The notes beneath the pieces were generated by a model. It worked only from the letters and a program-made list of their open reading frames with translations, was not told the origin of the DNA and did not search any database. Of a stretch of DNA of 64,000 nucleotides, positions 1 to 7,862 are shown piece by piece. Both the position numbers and the translations under genes were made by a program. Each line of letters opens with the position of its first letter. The first letter of the stretch is position 1. This DNA is from Oscillospiraceae bacterium (GTDB taxonomy: Bacteria; Bacillota; Clostridia; Oscillospirales; Ruminococcaceae), in assembly GCA_015067025.1 (NCBI GenBank), contig SVNC01000002.1, positions 151,777-215,776 of the forward strand, written 5' to 3'.

Positions 1-1009
1 TCTTTGTGATAGCACCGTTCATCTGCTGAGGAGACTTGCAGGAAGAAAGGTTAGGAATGAATTTGGGGAAGTATGCTTCGCAGAAACGAATCCATCCGGG
101 TGAGCAGGATGTGATCATAGGAAGAACACCGCCATTTGTAACTCTGTCTAAGAATTCGTGTGACTCTTCCATAATTGTAAGGTCAGCACCGAAGTTTGTA
201 TCAAATACAGCGTTGAAGCCGAGTCTCTTAAGAGCTGCAACCATCTTACCTTCAACGGGAGTACCCATTTCGTAACCGAAAGCTTCACCAAGAGAAGCTC
301 TTACAGCGGGAGCTGTCTGAACAACTACAACCTTTTCAGGATCAGCGAGTGCTTCCCAAACCTTATCTGTATCATCCTTTTCAGAAAGAGCGCCTGTAGG
401 ACAAGCTGTGATACACTGACCGCAGGATACACATGCTGTTTCTGCTAAAGGCATTTCAAATGCACTTGCGATAGAAGTGTTAAAGCCACGGTTGTTAGCA
501 CCGATTACACCGATATCCTGAGTGATACCGCATGCAGCGATACAACGACGGCAGAGGATACACTTGTTGTTATCTCTGTACATATGCTTAGCACTTAAAT
601 CAATATCGTACTGATTCTTAACGCCTTCAAAATACGTTGAATTATCAACACCGAGTTCTTTACAAAGCTGCTGAAGTTCGCAGTTGCCACTTCTTGAACA
701 TGCAAGGCAGTCCATATTGTGGTTTGAAAGAATGAGCTGAAGTGTCATCTTTCTGCTTTCGAGAACAGCAGGGGAATGAGTTAAAATGTTCTTACCCTCA
801 TCGAACTTAGAAAGAGGGTATACACAAGAAGCAACAAGGCTTCTCGCACCTGTCATTTCAACTACGCAGATACGGCAAGCACCAATTGCATTGGTGTCCT
901 TTAACCAGCAGAGAGTAGGAATTCTGATACCGTTAGCACGACATGCTTCAAGTATGGTAGTTCCTTCTTCTACGGAGTATTCTATGCCGTTAATTTTAAT
1001 ATTAACCAT
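1..1009 (-). CDS. hndD: NADH-linked [FeFe]-hydrogenase catalytic subunit, C-terminus outside window
   Basis: Catalytic subunit of an HndABCD/HydABC-type hydrogenase that evolves H2 from NADH and reduced ferredoxin in the cytoplasm. About 336 N-terminal residues are visible when read from the ATG at 1009. They hold a NuoG-like [2Fe-2S] domain with CWLKD and GACRIC, a His-ligated cluster motif (CLACSRSGNCELQ), two ferredoxin CxxCxxC motifs (CILCRRC and CVSCGQC), and the start of the H-cluster domain with TSCSPGW. The rest of the H-cluster domain, including its other cysteine ligands, lies left of base 1. A GAAAGGAAA ribosome site precedes the ATG. It is the last visible gene of the operon read leftward from 4326, 40 bp after hndC. 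Whether the complex bifurcates electrons is inferred from its subunits. Confidence 0.93.
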   Translation of the reverse strand, partial: MVNIKINGIEYSVEEGTTILEACRANGIRIPTLCWLKDTNAIGACRICVVEMTGARSLVASCVYPLSKFDEGKNILTHSPAVLESRKMTLQLILSNHNMDCLACSRSGNCELQQLCKELGVDNSTYFEGVKNQYDIDLSAKHMYRDNNKCILCRRCIAACGITQDIGVIGANNRGFNTSIASAFEMPLAETACVSCGQCITACPTGALSEKDDTDKVWEALADPEKVVVVQTAPAVRASLGEAFGYEMGTPVEGKMVAALKRLGFNAVFDTNFGADLTIMEESHEFLDRVTNGGVLPMITSCSPGWIRFCEAYFPKFIPNLSSCKSPQQMNGAITK

Positions 1010-1049
1010 AGTATAAAATTTCCTTTCATAATCCGTTATCGTTTGCTGA

Positions 1050-2843
1050 TTATTCCTTGATAATAGCACCGAACTTACACTTAGACATACAAGCACCGCA
1101 CTTGATACACTTAGTTGTATCAATTACATGAGGCTGCTTAACTGCGCCGGAGATTGCACCAACAGGACAAGCTCTTGCACAAGCTGTACAACCCTTACAC
1201 TTGTCTTCAACAACCTTGTATGTAAGAAGATCCTGACATACGCCGGCGGGACACTTCTTGTCAACAACGTGAGCGATGTATTCGTCCTTGAAATAACGGA
1301 GTGTGGAGAGAACAGGGTTAGGAGCTGTCTGACCAAGACCGCAAAGTGAATTGTTCTTGATATAGTAGCAAAGCTTTTCCATCTTGTCGATATCTTCGAG
1401 AGTAGCGTTACCGGAAGTAATCTTTTCGAGCATTTCGTAAAGACGCTTTGTACCGATACGGCAAGGTGTACATTTACCGCAGGATTCATCAACTGTGAAT
1501 TCGAGGAAGAACTTAGCGATATCAACCATACAGTTGTCTTCGTCCATAACGATAAGTCCGCCTGAACCCATCATAGAACCGATAGCGATAAGGTTATCGT
1601 AGTCGATTTCTACGTCGATAAGATCCATAGGAATGCATCCGCCTGAAGGACCGCCTGTCTGAGCAGCCTTGAACTTCTTGCCGTTAGGGATACCGCCACC
1701 GATTTCGTATACAACTTCACGGAGTGTAGTACCCATAGGAATTTCTACAAGACCTGTGTTGTTGATCTTACCACCGAGTGCGAATACCTTTGTACCCTTG
1801 GACTTTTCGGTACCCATGGATGTGAACCAGTCAACACCCTTTAAGATGATCTGAGGAATATTTGCATAAGTTTCAACGTTATTAAGAACAGTAGGCTTTC
1901 TGAAAAGACCGCTTTCTGCAGGGAAGGGAGGTCTGGGTCTGGGTTCGCCTCTATTACCTTCGATAGATGTCATAAGAGCAGTTTCTTCACCACATACGAA
2001 AGCACCTGCACCAAGACGGATTTCAAGATTGAACTTGAAGTCTGTACCGAAAATGTTTTCGCCGAGAAGACCGTATTCCTTAGCCTGATCGATAGCAATC
2101 TGTAAACGGTTTACTGCGATAGGATATTCAGCACGTACGTAAACGTAACCCTGTGTTGCACCGATTGCATAGCCTGCGATAGCCATAGCTTCGATAAGTG
2201 CGTGGGGGTCACCTTCAAGGATTGAACGGTCCATAAATGCACCGGGGTCACCTTCGTCGGCGTTACAGCAAACGTACTTCTGGTCTGCATCCTTTACGAG
2301 ATCCTTAGCGAGCTGCCATTTCTTACCTGTGGGGAATCCACCGCCGCCTCTGCCTCTGAGACCTGAATCAAGAATTGTCTTGATAACGTCATCGGGAGTC
2401 ATTTCATTAAGTACCTTGTAAAGAGCCTGGTAGCCGTCTACACCGATATATTCTTCGATGTTTTCGGGGTTAATAACACCACAGTTTCTGAGAGCTACAC
2501 GCTTCTGCTTCTTATAGAAGTTTGTTTCGTTAAGAGATTTGATTTCGTTCTGAGCAACTGTTTCATCATAAACGAGACGAGTAACAACACGACCCTTTAA
2601 GAGGTGCTCTTCAACGATTTCAGGGATATCATCAATGTTTACTGTAGAGTAGAATGTACCCTCGGGGTAAACAATCATAATAGGACCAAGTGCACAAAGA
2701 CCGAAGCAACCGGTTCTTACAACCTTAACTTCGTCGGCAAGTCCATTTTTTGCAATTTCTTCTTCAAGTTTGTCGGCGATTTTCATACTGCCTGATGATG
2801 TACAACCAGTACCACCGCAAATAAGAACTTGTGAACGATACAT
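1050..2843 (-). CDS. hndC: Hydrogenase NuoF-like flavoprotein subunit (HndC/HydB)
   Basis: NADH-binding diaphorase subunit of the bifurcating hydrogenase, 597 aa. Residues 1-95 are a thioredoxin-like [2Fe-2S] domain (CGGTGCTSSGS, then CFGLC). Residues about 130-430 are the NuoF FMN/NADH fold with GLRGRGGGGFPTGKKW and CNADEGDPGAF. An SLBB region follows, then the 4Fe-4S motif ESCGKCTPCRIG near residue 470. The C-terminus adds two ferredoxin clusters (CKGCTACARACP and CIKCGACMSKC). This five-module order is the one found in HydB/HndC and not in respiratory NuoF, which lacks the N- and C-terminal additions. It lies between hndB and hndD on the same strand with gaps of 20-40 bp. Confidence 0.94.
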   Translation of the reverse strand: MYRSQVLICGGTGCTSSGSMKIADKLEEEIAKNGLADEVKVVRTGCFGLCALGPIMIVYPEGTFYSTVNIDDIPEIVEEHLLKGRVVTRLVYDETVAQNEIKSLNETNFYKKQKRVALRNCGVINPENIEEYIGVDGYQALYKVLNEMTPDDVIKTILDSGLRGRGGGGFPTGKKWQLAKDLVKDADQKYVCCNADEGDPGAFMDRSILEGDPHALIEAMAIAGYAIGATQGYVYVRAEYPIAVNRLQIAIDQAKEYGLLGENIFGTDFKFNLEIRLGAGAFVCGEETALMTSIEGNRGEPRPRPPFPAESGLFRKPTVLNNVETYANIPQIILKGVDWFTSMGTEKSKGTKVFALGGKINNTGLVEIPMGTTLREVVYEIGGGIPNGKKFKAAQTGGPSGGCIPMDLIDVEIDYDNLIAIGSMMGSGGLIVMDEDNCMVDIAKFFLEFTVDESCGKCTPCRIGTKRLYEMLEKITSGNATLEDIDKMEKLCYYIKNNSLCGLGQTAPNPVLSTLRYFKDEYIAHVVDKKCPAGVCQDLLTYKVVEDKCKGCTACARACPVGAISGAVKQPHVIDTTKCIKCGACMSKCKFGAIIKE

Positions 2844-2866
2844 ATTTATCTTATCCTTTCAAAATA

Positions 2867-3238
2867 TTACTTCATTACGGAATTGATTGTGTACTTTGTA
2901 ACAACTTCTCCGCCGATAAGGTGAAGCTCAATAACTTCAGCAGCCTTTTCAGCTGTCATCTTTACGTAAGTTACCTTATCCTTGCCGGGCTGGTTGATTT
3001 CAACGATAGGCTCGTACTGGCAAAGACCTGCACAACCTGACTGTACAACCATTATGTTTTCAAGATTTTTTTCCTGAACAGCATCAGAGAATGCCTTAAG
3101 AACAGGTCTTGCACCGGCTGCAATACCGCATGTAGCCATACCGACTACAACTCTTATAGCATTTTCATCTTCTGCTCTTAAGTTAACCTGAGCTTGCATT
3201 TTATTGCGAATAGCCATTAATTCTTCAAGCGTCTTCAT
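2867..3238 (-). CDS. hndB: Thioredoxin-like [2Fe-2S] hydrogenase subunit (HndB)
   Basis: A small electron-transfer subunit of 123 aa. Its cysteine pattern, GMATCGIAAGARPV followed by QSGCAGLCQYEP, is the four-cysteine signature of the thioredoxin-like [2Fe-2S] ferredoxin fold. This matches HndB of NADP/NAD-reducing [FeFe]-hydrogenases. It sits between the GHKL ATPase and hndC in the hnd operon. The start is the ATG at 3238 with a GAAAGGAA ribosome site. The fold is clear; the exact electron path through this subunit is family knowledge, not something the sequence shows. Confidence 0.88.
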   Translation of the reverse strand: MKTLEELMAIRNKMQAQVNLRAEDENAIRVVVGMATCGIAAGARPVLKAFSDAVQEKNLENIMVVQSGCAGLCQYEPIVEINQPGKDKVTYVKMTAEKAAEVIELHLIGGEVVTKYTINSVMK

Positions 3239-3265
3239 AAGTTTTACATTCCTTTCTTGAATGAG

Positions 3266-3823
3266 TTAAAATACTGCACCATTGTTTATCTCTGCAGTAT
3301 TTTCATCCAAATACTGCTTTATGAACACCGAAACTTCAGGTGTATTCAAGGGAGCGTTACCAAGAATTTTTCTGAACTCTCTCGTATCAAGTGTATATCC
3401 GTTTCCGTCAACTGTATAGGAATAGATAAAATCCTTATCATCATTAAGAGTTACAATTGTATGGATGGTGAACGTCATATCTCCGAGCGGCATTCTGTCA
3501 ATGTGAGACAGTCCGAAAACAGCCTTTACTTTTGTACCTACTCCTTTTTCAGAAGTGATACTGAAACTTCCGCCTGTATTTTCTGCTGCCATTTTGAAGA
3601 AGGGGACACCAAGTCCTATTTTTCTTGTCTTTCTTGTTGTATAAAAAGGATCAACAACAGCTTTTACTTGTTGCTCGTCCATTCCGCAACCGTTGTCATT
3701 TATACACACTATAAGAGTATCAGCAGCTCTGTCAATTTCAACAGTGATTTCTGTCAGCATTGAGCCTGCGCTGATTGAATTCTGTGCAACGTCCAGTATA
3801 TTAAGAGATATTTCCGGTAGCAT
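3266..3823 (-). CDS. GHKL-family ATP-binding protein inside the hydrogenase operon
   Basis: A 185-aa protein whose first 110 residues form a GHKL (HATPase_c) ATP-binding domain: N-box LNILDVAQNSI, G1 box DNGCGMD, G2-like GLGVPFF and a closing GVGTKVKAVF. There is no dimerisation/phosphoacceptor His domain and no sensor, so it is not an ordinary histidine kinase. The C-terminal 75 residues match nothing I recognise. It is packed 2 bp after hndA and 27 bp before hndB, so it is co-transcribed with the hydrogenase. Similar ATPase genes are known next to clostridial hydrogenase genes, but their role is unproven. It could be an anti-sigma/serine-kinase-type regulator or an accessory factor. Confidence 0.85.
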   Translation of the reverse strand: MLPEISLNILDVAQNSISAGSMLTEITVEIDRAADTLIVCINDNGCGMDEQQVKAVVDPFYTTRKTRKIGLGVPFFKMAAENTGGSFSITSEKGVGTKVKAVFGLSHIDRMPLGDMTFTIHTIVTLNDDKDFIYSYTVDGNGYTLDTREFRKILGNAPLNTPEVSVFIKQYLDENTAEINNGAVF

Positions 3824-3825
3824 AA

Positions 3826-4326
3826 TTAGTCAGTGTACTTAGCTAAAACACTGTCAAGATCGTTTACTGTAAGCTTACCGTAAACATCATCATTAATTGT
3901 AAGTACGGGTGCGAGACCGCAAGCACCTATGCAACGACATGCTTCAAGAGAATACTTACCGTCAGGTGTGCATTCGCCATCCTCAAGAGAAAACTTTTCC
4001 TTGAGCTTATTGTATAAGTCGCCGGAACCCTTAACGTAGCAAGCGGTACCGAGACATACGGAAATTTTGTATTTGCCCTTGGGGAAGAGAGAGAACTGAG
4101 CGTAGAATGTAACTACACCGTAAATCTTTTCTAAGGGAATACCGGTTTCTTCAGCGATGATTGTCTGTACTTCGATAGGAAGATAGCCGTAAATGTCCTG
4201 AGCCTGCTGAAGAATAGGCATCAGAGCACCCTGCTGACCTTTGTGTGCTGCGATAACTTCACGCAGAGCCTTTTCCTGCTCCGCAGTTCCGTTAAAGGGC
4301 ACTGATTTTTTTTCTGTGGAACCCAT
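3826..4326 (-). CDS. hndA: NuoE-like [2Fe-2S] hydrogenase subunit (HndA/HydC)
   Basis: First gene of the hydrogenase operon, 166 aa. It has the NuoE thioredoxin-like [2Fe-2S] fold, with CLGTACYVKGSGDL and the second pair in CRCIGACGLAPV. The N-terminal helical part (QQAQDIYGYLPIEVQ and GIPLEKIYGVVTFYAQF) is typical of NuoE/HndA. It passes electrons between the flavin subunit and the clusters of HndD. The ATG at 4326 follows AAGGAGGT on the minus strand. The divergent regulatory module starts 343 bp away on the other strand. Confidence 0.92.
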   Translation of the reverse strand: MGSTEKKSVPFNGTAEQEKALREVIAAHKGQQGALMPILQQAQDIYGYLPIEVQTIIAEETGIPLEKIYGVVTFYAQFSLFPKGKYKISVCLGTACYVKGSGDLYNKLKEKFSLEDGECTPDGKYSLEACRCIGACGLAPVLTINDDVYGKLTVNDLDSVLAKYTD

Positions 4327-4669
4327 TATAGAACCTCCTTGTGATTTCGCTGTGAGTCTGTTAAAAACTTATCACAGTACATATCAATAGTATACCACAA
4401 ATCGCTGAAAATTTCTATTATAATATGTTACTAAAAAGAAATGTTTTATTTGTAGAATTTGTACAATTTTTTCAAAAATCGTCGTAAAGAGGACTCTTTT
4501 AGTCCGCTTTTATTGGAAGAATTGCACAAAAATTGCATCTATTTTTCAACTTTACACAATATGATTTATATGGTATAATTAAACAAGATGGTGTTAAGAG
4601 TATCTTTTTATCTTATGCACTATTCCTAAAAACAACGATCTTTTGCTTTTAAGCTGAAAGGAAATTTTT
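4327..4669. promoter_or_regulatory. Divergent intergenic region between the hydrogenase operon and the sensor-like operon
   Basis: 343 bp with no gene. For the plus operon there is TTTACA at 4551-4556 and TATAAT at 4574-4579, 17 bp apart, with an extended TGG before the -10. On the minus strand a TGGTATACT extended -10 lies about 60-70 bp upstream of hndA, without a clear -35 box. A small hairpin, GGACT-ctttt-AGTCC, is at 4491-4505. A direct repeat AATTGCA occurs at 4520-4526 and 4531-4537, 11 bp apart, which is one helical turn and so a plausible regulator site. I see no good Rex palindrome. Confidence 0.55.
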
Positions 4670-5020
4670 ATGACAATAAGAGAAATCAGCAAATTACTTG
4701 ACGCAGAAATAATCTGTTGCGAAGAAAACGCAGATATGAATGTACACACAGCTTGCGGTTCAGACATGATGAGTGACGTATTAGCCTATGTAAAGGATCA
4801 GTCTGTATTGCTTACCGGGCTTTGTAATCCACAGGTTATAAGAACCGCTGAAATGATGGATATCATCTGTATAGTTTTTGTGAGAGGCAAAAGACCTGAC
4901 GACGCTATGGTAGAGCTTGCCGTTGAGAGAGGTATTCCTTTGCTTTCTACCGGCCATCGTATGTTCAATAGTTGCGGTTTATTATACGATAACGGTCTTC
5001 GCGGCGGGGGTGATAACTGA
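4670..5020 (+). CDS. DRTGG-domain-like protein of the hydrogenase-linked module
   Basis: A soluble 116-aa protein with the alternating beta/alpha pattern of the DRTGG domain. The N-terminus (MTIREISKLLDAEIIC) and the pattern VLLTGLCNPQVIRTAEMMDI, then FVRGKRPDDAM and ERGIPLLST, resemble DRTGG/HPr-kinase N-terminal-like proteins common beside clostridial hydrogenase and anti-sigma genes. It probably binds a small ligand or nucleotide, but no catalytic site is visible. Its last bases overlap the start of the RsbW-like gene (TGATG), so translation is coupled. First gene of the operon reading away from hndA. Confidence 0.75.
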   Translation: MTIREISKLLDAEIICCEENADMNVHTACGSDMMSDVLAYVKDQSVLLTGLCNPQVIRTAEMMDIICIVFVRGKRPDDAMVELAVERGIPLLSTGHRMFNSCGLLYDNGLRGGGDN

Positions 5021-5442
5021 TGTTTGATACAATAAAATTTACGTATAAGGTTTCAGGTGACGATTTCACAAGAGCCGGTGAAGCATCGAGTGACGTAAAG
5101 GGCAAGCTCAAACAAATGAACGTTCCACCTGATGCAGTACGCAAGGTAGCCATATCTATGTATGAAGGTGAAATTAATATGGTTATCCACGCCGACGGCG
5201 GTGAAATAACGGTTGAAATCACCAAAGACTGTATCACAATGGTGCTTGCTGATAAAGGCCCGGGTATAAAAGATATCGATCAGGCTATGCAGGCGGGATT
5301 TTCCACTGCTCCCGATAATATAAGAACTCTTGGTTTCGGTGCAGGTATGGGTCTTCCTAACATGAAAAAATACAGTGATGAAATGAAGGTGGAAACTGAG
5401 CTCGGCGTTGGTACTACCGTAACCATGAAAGTTTACATCTGA
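5020..5442 (+). CDS. RsbW-like anti-sigma / serine-kinase type ATPase
   Basis: A 140-aa stand-alone GHKL ATPase of the RsbW/SpoIIAB kind. It shows a degenerate N-box (AISMYEGEINMVIHA, not the usual N-rich EAxxNAIxHA), G1 DKGPGIKDID, GFGAGMGLPNMKKY as the lid/G2, and a final GVGTTVTMKVYI strand. RsbW-family proteins phosphorylate anti-anti-sigma partners or bind sigma factors, but no partner gene is adjacent. Its link to a DRTGG-like protein and a hydrogenase-like protein suggests signal transduction from redox or H2 state. Coupled to the upstream gene by a 1-bp overlap. Confidence 0.85.
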   Translation: MFDTIKFTYKVSGDDFTRAGEASSDVKGKLKQMNVPPDAVRKVAISMYEGEINMVIHADGGEITVEITKDCITMVLADKGPGIKDIDQAMQAGFSTAPDNIRTLGFGAGMGLPNMKKYSDEMKVETELGVGTTVTMKVYI

Positions 5443-5494
5443 TCTTACATAACAATAATATATATAAATTCTCCAAAGAAAAGAGGGGATTACA

Positions 5495-6748
5495 ATGGAT
5501 AATTTCTATCATTCTGTACATTTGGACAGTTCGCTATGCAAGGGATGTATCAATTGTATAAAGCGATGTCCTACTCAGGCAATAAGGGTACATAACGGAA
5601 AAGCCGTTATTAAAAATGCGTTCTGTATAGATTGCGGCGAGTGCATAAGAATATGCCCTCACCATGCAAAACAAGCTTCTTACGATAGTCTTGATGTACT
5701 AAATGATTATGAATATAAAATAGCTTTACCTGCACCATCACTTTATGCTCAGTTCAATAACGTAGATGACGCAAATATCGTTCTCAGAGCCCTTATTGGT
5801 ATGGGTTTTGATGACGTATATGAAGTCAGCGGTGCCGCAGAACTTGTATCCGAAATGTCAAGAAAATACATTGAAGAACATCCTGAAGGAAAACCATTTA
5901 TAAGTACCGCCTGTCCTACGGTCGTAAGACTTGTAAGAGCGAGATTTCCTAATCTTATCGACCATCTTCTGCCTTTTAATGCTCCTGTAGAGCTTGCCGC
6001 TTCACTTGCAAGAAAAAAAGCTATCGAAGAAACAAAATTACCATCAGAAAAAATCGGTGTAATTTTCATCTCCCCCTGTCCTGCAAAGGTGTCAGCTTGC
6101 AAACAAGGACTCGGCATCAAAAAATCAGACGTTGATGCCGTTGTAGCTATTAAAGAAGTTTACCCCAAACTACTTCCGCACATGACCAATAACGATGATT
6201 TATCATCAGATTTCGTCCGTTCAGGCAGAATCGGTGTCGGCTGGGGCAACAGTGGCGGCGAAGCAGGTGGTTTGCTTACTGACAGCTATCTCGCAGCGGA
6301 CGGAATTGAAAACGTTATAAGAGTACTTGAAGATTTAGAAGATCAAAAGTTCGGAGAGCTTGATTTTATCGAACTTAACGCTTGCAGCGGCGGCTGTGTA
6401 GGCGGTGTACTTAACGTAGAAAACCCATACGTGGCACAGGCAAAACTAAAAAAGCTCTGCAAGTATCTTCCTGTAGCAAGAAATCATGTCAACGGAACTT
6501 ATGTCGATCGTGCGTTCTGGGATGAGCCTATTGAATATACGCCCGTATTTAAACTCGGTAAAACCTTTACAGAAAGTTTTGATAAAATGAAGTTCGTCGA
6601 AATGCTTTGTACCGAATTACCCGGTCTCGACTGCGGATCGTGCGGTGCACCTACTTGTAAGGCTCTTGCTGAAGATATCGTCAGGGGAGAGGCGTCAGTA
6701 AATGACTGCATCTTTGTTTTAAAAGAATTCTTTAACAATAAACAATAA
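5495..6748 (+). CDS. Ferredoxin/[FeFe]-hydrogenase-like protein, probable sensory type
   Basis: 417 aa. Residues 10-60 carry two [4Fe-4S] motifs (CKGCINCIKRCP and CIDCGECIRICP). Residues 75-330 are an H-cluster-type domain with the four expected cysteines at 140 (STACPTVV), 195 (ISPCPAK), 297 and 301 (ELNACSGGCVGG). The C-terminus has an ACS/CODH-like 4Fe-4S motif (GLDCGSCGAPTC, with a further C near 405). L1 reads TACP here, unlike TSCSPGW in the neighbouring HndD. Such changes are typical of the poorly studied regulatory [FeFe]-hydrogenase groups. No PAS domain follows, unlike HydS. No diaphorase or NuoG-like part is present. A role as H2/redox sensor feeding the RsbW-like ATPase is inferred. 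Confidence 0.85.
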   Translation: MDNFYHSVHLDSSLCKGCINCIKRCPTQAIRVHNGKAVIKNAFCIDCGECIRICPHHAKQASYDSLDVLNDYEYKIALPAPSLYAQFNNVDDANIVLRALIGMGFDDVYEVSGAAELVSEMSRKYIEEHPEGKPFISTACPTVVRLVRARFPNLIDHLLPFNAPVELAASLARKKAIEETKLPSEKIGVIFISPCPAKVSACKQGLGIKKSDVDAVVAIKEVYPKLLPHMTNNDDLSSDFVRSGRIGVGWGNSGGEAGGLLTDSYLAADGIENVIRVLEDLEDQKFGELDFIELNACSGGCVGGVLNVENPYVAQAKLKKLCKYLPVARNHVNGTYVDRAFWDEPIEYTPVFKLGKTFTESFDKMKFVEMLCTELPGLDCGSCGAPTCKALAEDIVRGEASVNDCIFVLKEFFNNKQ

Positions 6749-6773
6749 AAAATATATCGAAAGGATTTTTACA

Positions 6774-7103
6774 ATGACAGTAAAAGAACTTACAGAAAAG
6801 AATATTTTCACCCTTGTAAACGATGGTGGAAATAGTGATACTGTAATAACAAAGCCTTTTGCCTGCGATCTTCTTAGTTTTGCAATGAGCAAAGCAAGTG
6901 CTGATTGTGCCTGGTTTACGGTTATGGGAAATATCAATACAATAGCGGTAAGCGTTCTCGCTGATTGTGCTTGTATAATACTTTGTGAAGGAGCAGAGCT
7001 TGATGAACCTGCTACCGTAAAAGCACAACAACAGAATGTAACTGTATATAAAACCGATGAACCTGTATTTGAAGCGGCTTTAAGGCTGTATAATCTGTTA
7101 TGA
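6774..7103 (+). CDS. Small protein of the sensory module, DRTGG-like
   Basis: A 109-aa soluble protein with no membrane segment. The stretches DLLSFAMSKASADCAWFTVMGN, TIAVSVLADCACIILCEGAELD and VTVYKTDEPVFEAALRLYNLL give the alternating strand/helix order of DRTGG-like domains, and it resembles the product at 4670 in size and layout. The strong GAAAGGA ribosome site at 6760-6766 supports this start. It overlaps the PHP gene by 4 bp (ATGA). Molecular role unknown; the repeated presence of such domains around the hydrogenase-like gene suggests partner or ligand-binding subunits. Confidence 0.65.
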   Translation: MTVKELTEKNIFTLVNDGGNSDTVITKPFACDLLSFAMSKASADCAWFTVMGNINTIAVSVLADCACIILCEGAELDEPATVKAQQQNVTVYKTDEPVFEAALRLYNLL

Positions 7104-7816
7104 TAAATTTAAGCTACGATTTACATATTCATTCTTGCCTTTCACCTTGCGGCGATAATGATATGTTACCGTCAAACATAGTAGGTATGGCTGCACTTAA
7201 AAATCTTGATGTTATTGCAGTAACAGATCATTGCTCTTGCAAAAATTGTCCTGCTGTAGCAAAGCTTGCCGACGCATACGGACTGACCGCCTTATTCGGT
7301 ATGGAGCTTACAAGCGAAGAAGAAGTACATATATTATGCCTTTTTGATGAGCTTAAGGCCGCTATGGAATTCGGAGAATACGTTCGTTCAGAGTATCTCG
7401 ATATTATGAACGTGCCTGCAATATTCGGAGATCAGTTAATAGTCGATGAAGACGACAATGTAATCGGGACAGAAGAAACGTTGCTTATCAATGCCACAAA
7501 AATCGGCTTTGAATACGTATATGACAGAGTAACCGAATACGGTGGGGTAATGATTCCTGCTCACGTTGAGAAGAAAGCAAACAGTCTTATCGCCAATTTA
7601 GGTGCAGTACCTGAAGAAAGCAAATTCAGGACTTTCGAAACGAAGCATATCGGCTATAAAGATGAATTATGCGAAATGCATCCATATTTTAAAAACTGTA
7701 TGATGATTTCAAACTCTGATGCTCATTATCTTGAGCATATAAACGAACCGATCAACTTTTTACAGGCAGATGAAAAGTCTGCAAAATCAGTATTAAAAGC
7801 GTTGAAAAATTTATAA
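7100..7816 (+). CDS. PHP-domain phosphoesterase
   Basis: 238 aa. The PHP metal site is visible as DLHIHSCLSPCGDNDM near the N-terminus (HxH), AVTDHCSCKNC, GMELTSEEEVHILC, PAHVEKK and SNSDAHYLEHIN (SDAH). PHP proteins are metal-dependent phosphoesterases acting on small phosphorylated molecules or nucleic-acid ends; the substrate here cannot be told. It closes the operon starting at 4670 and overlaps the previous gene by 4 bp. Homologues are regularly found with the hydrogenase-like/RsbW-like set in Clostridia, which suggests turnover of a signalling compound, but that is inference. Confidence 0.85.
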   Translation: MINLSYDLHIHSCLSPCGDNDMLPSNIVGMAALKNLDVIAVTDHCSCKNCPAVAKLADAYGLTALFGMELTSEEEVHILCLFDELKAAMEFGEYVRSEYLDIMNVPAIFGDQLIVDEDDNVIGTEETLLINATKIGFEYVYDRVTEYGGVMIPAHVEKKANSLIANLGAVPEESKFRTFETKHIGYKDELCEMHPYFKNCMMISNSDAHYLEHINEPINFLQADEKSAKSVLKALKNL

Positions 7817-7862
7817 ACGCTTAACTTTCATATTTTAAGAACATAAGGAAGGAATTCAGATA

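Noticed and set aside
1124..1525. Ser/Leu-rich ORFs within the hydrogenase genes
   Set aside because: Other-frame readings of hndC, without ribosome sites; the large frames carry all known motifs.
4327..4669. Rex (NADH-sensing repressor) site in front of the hydrogenase genes
   Set aside because: No TTGTTAA-N4-TTAACAA-like palindrome; only TTGTACAA and weak half-sites.
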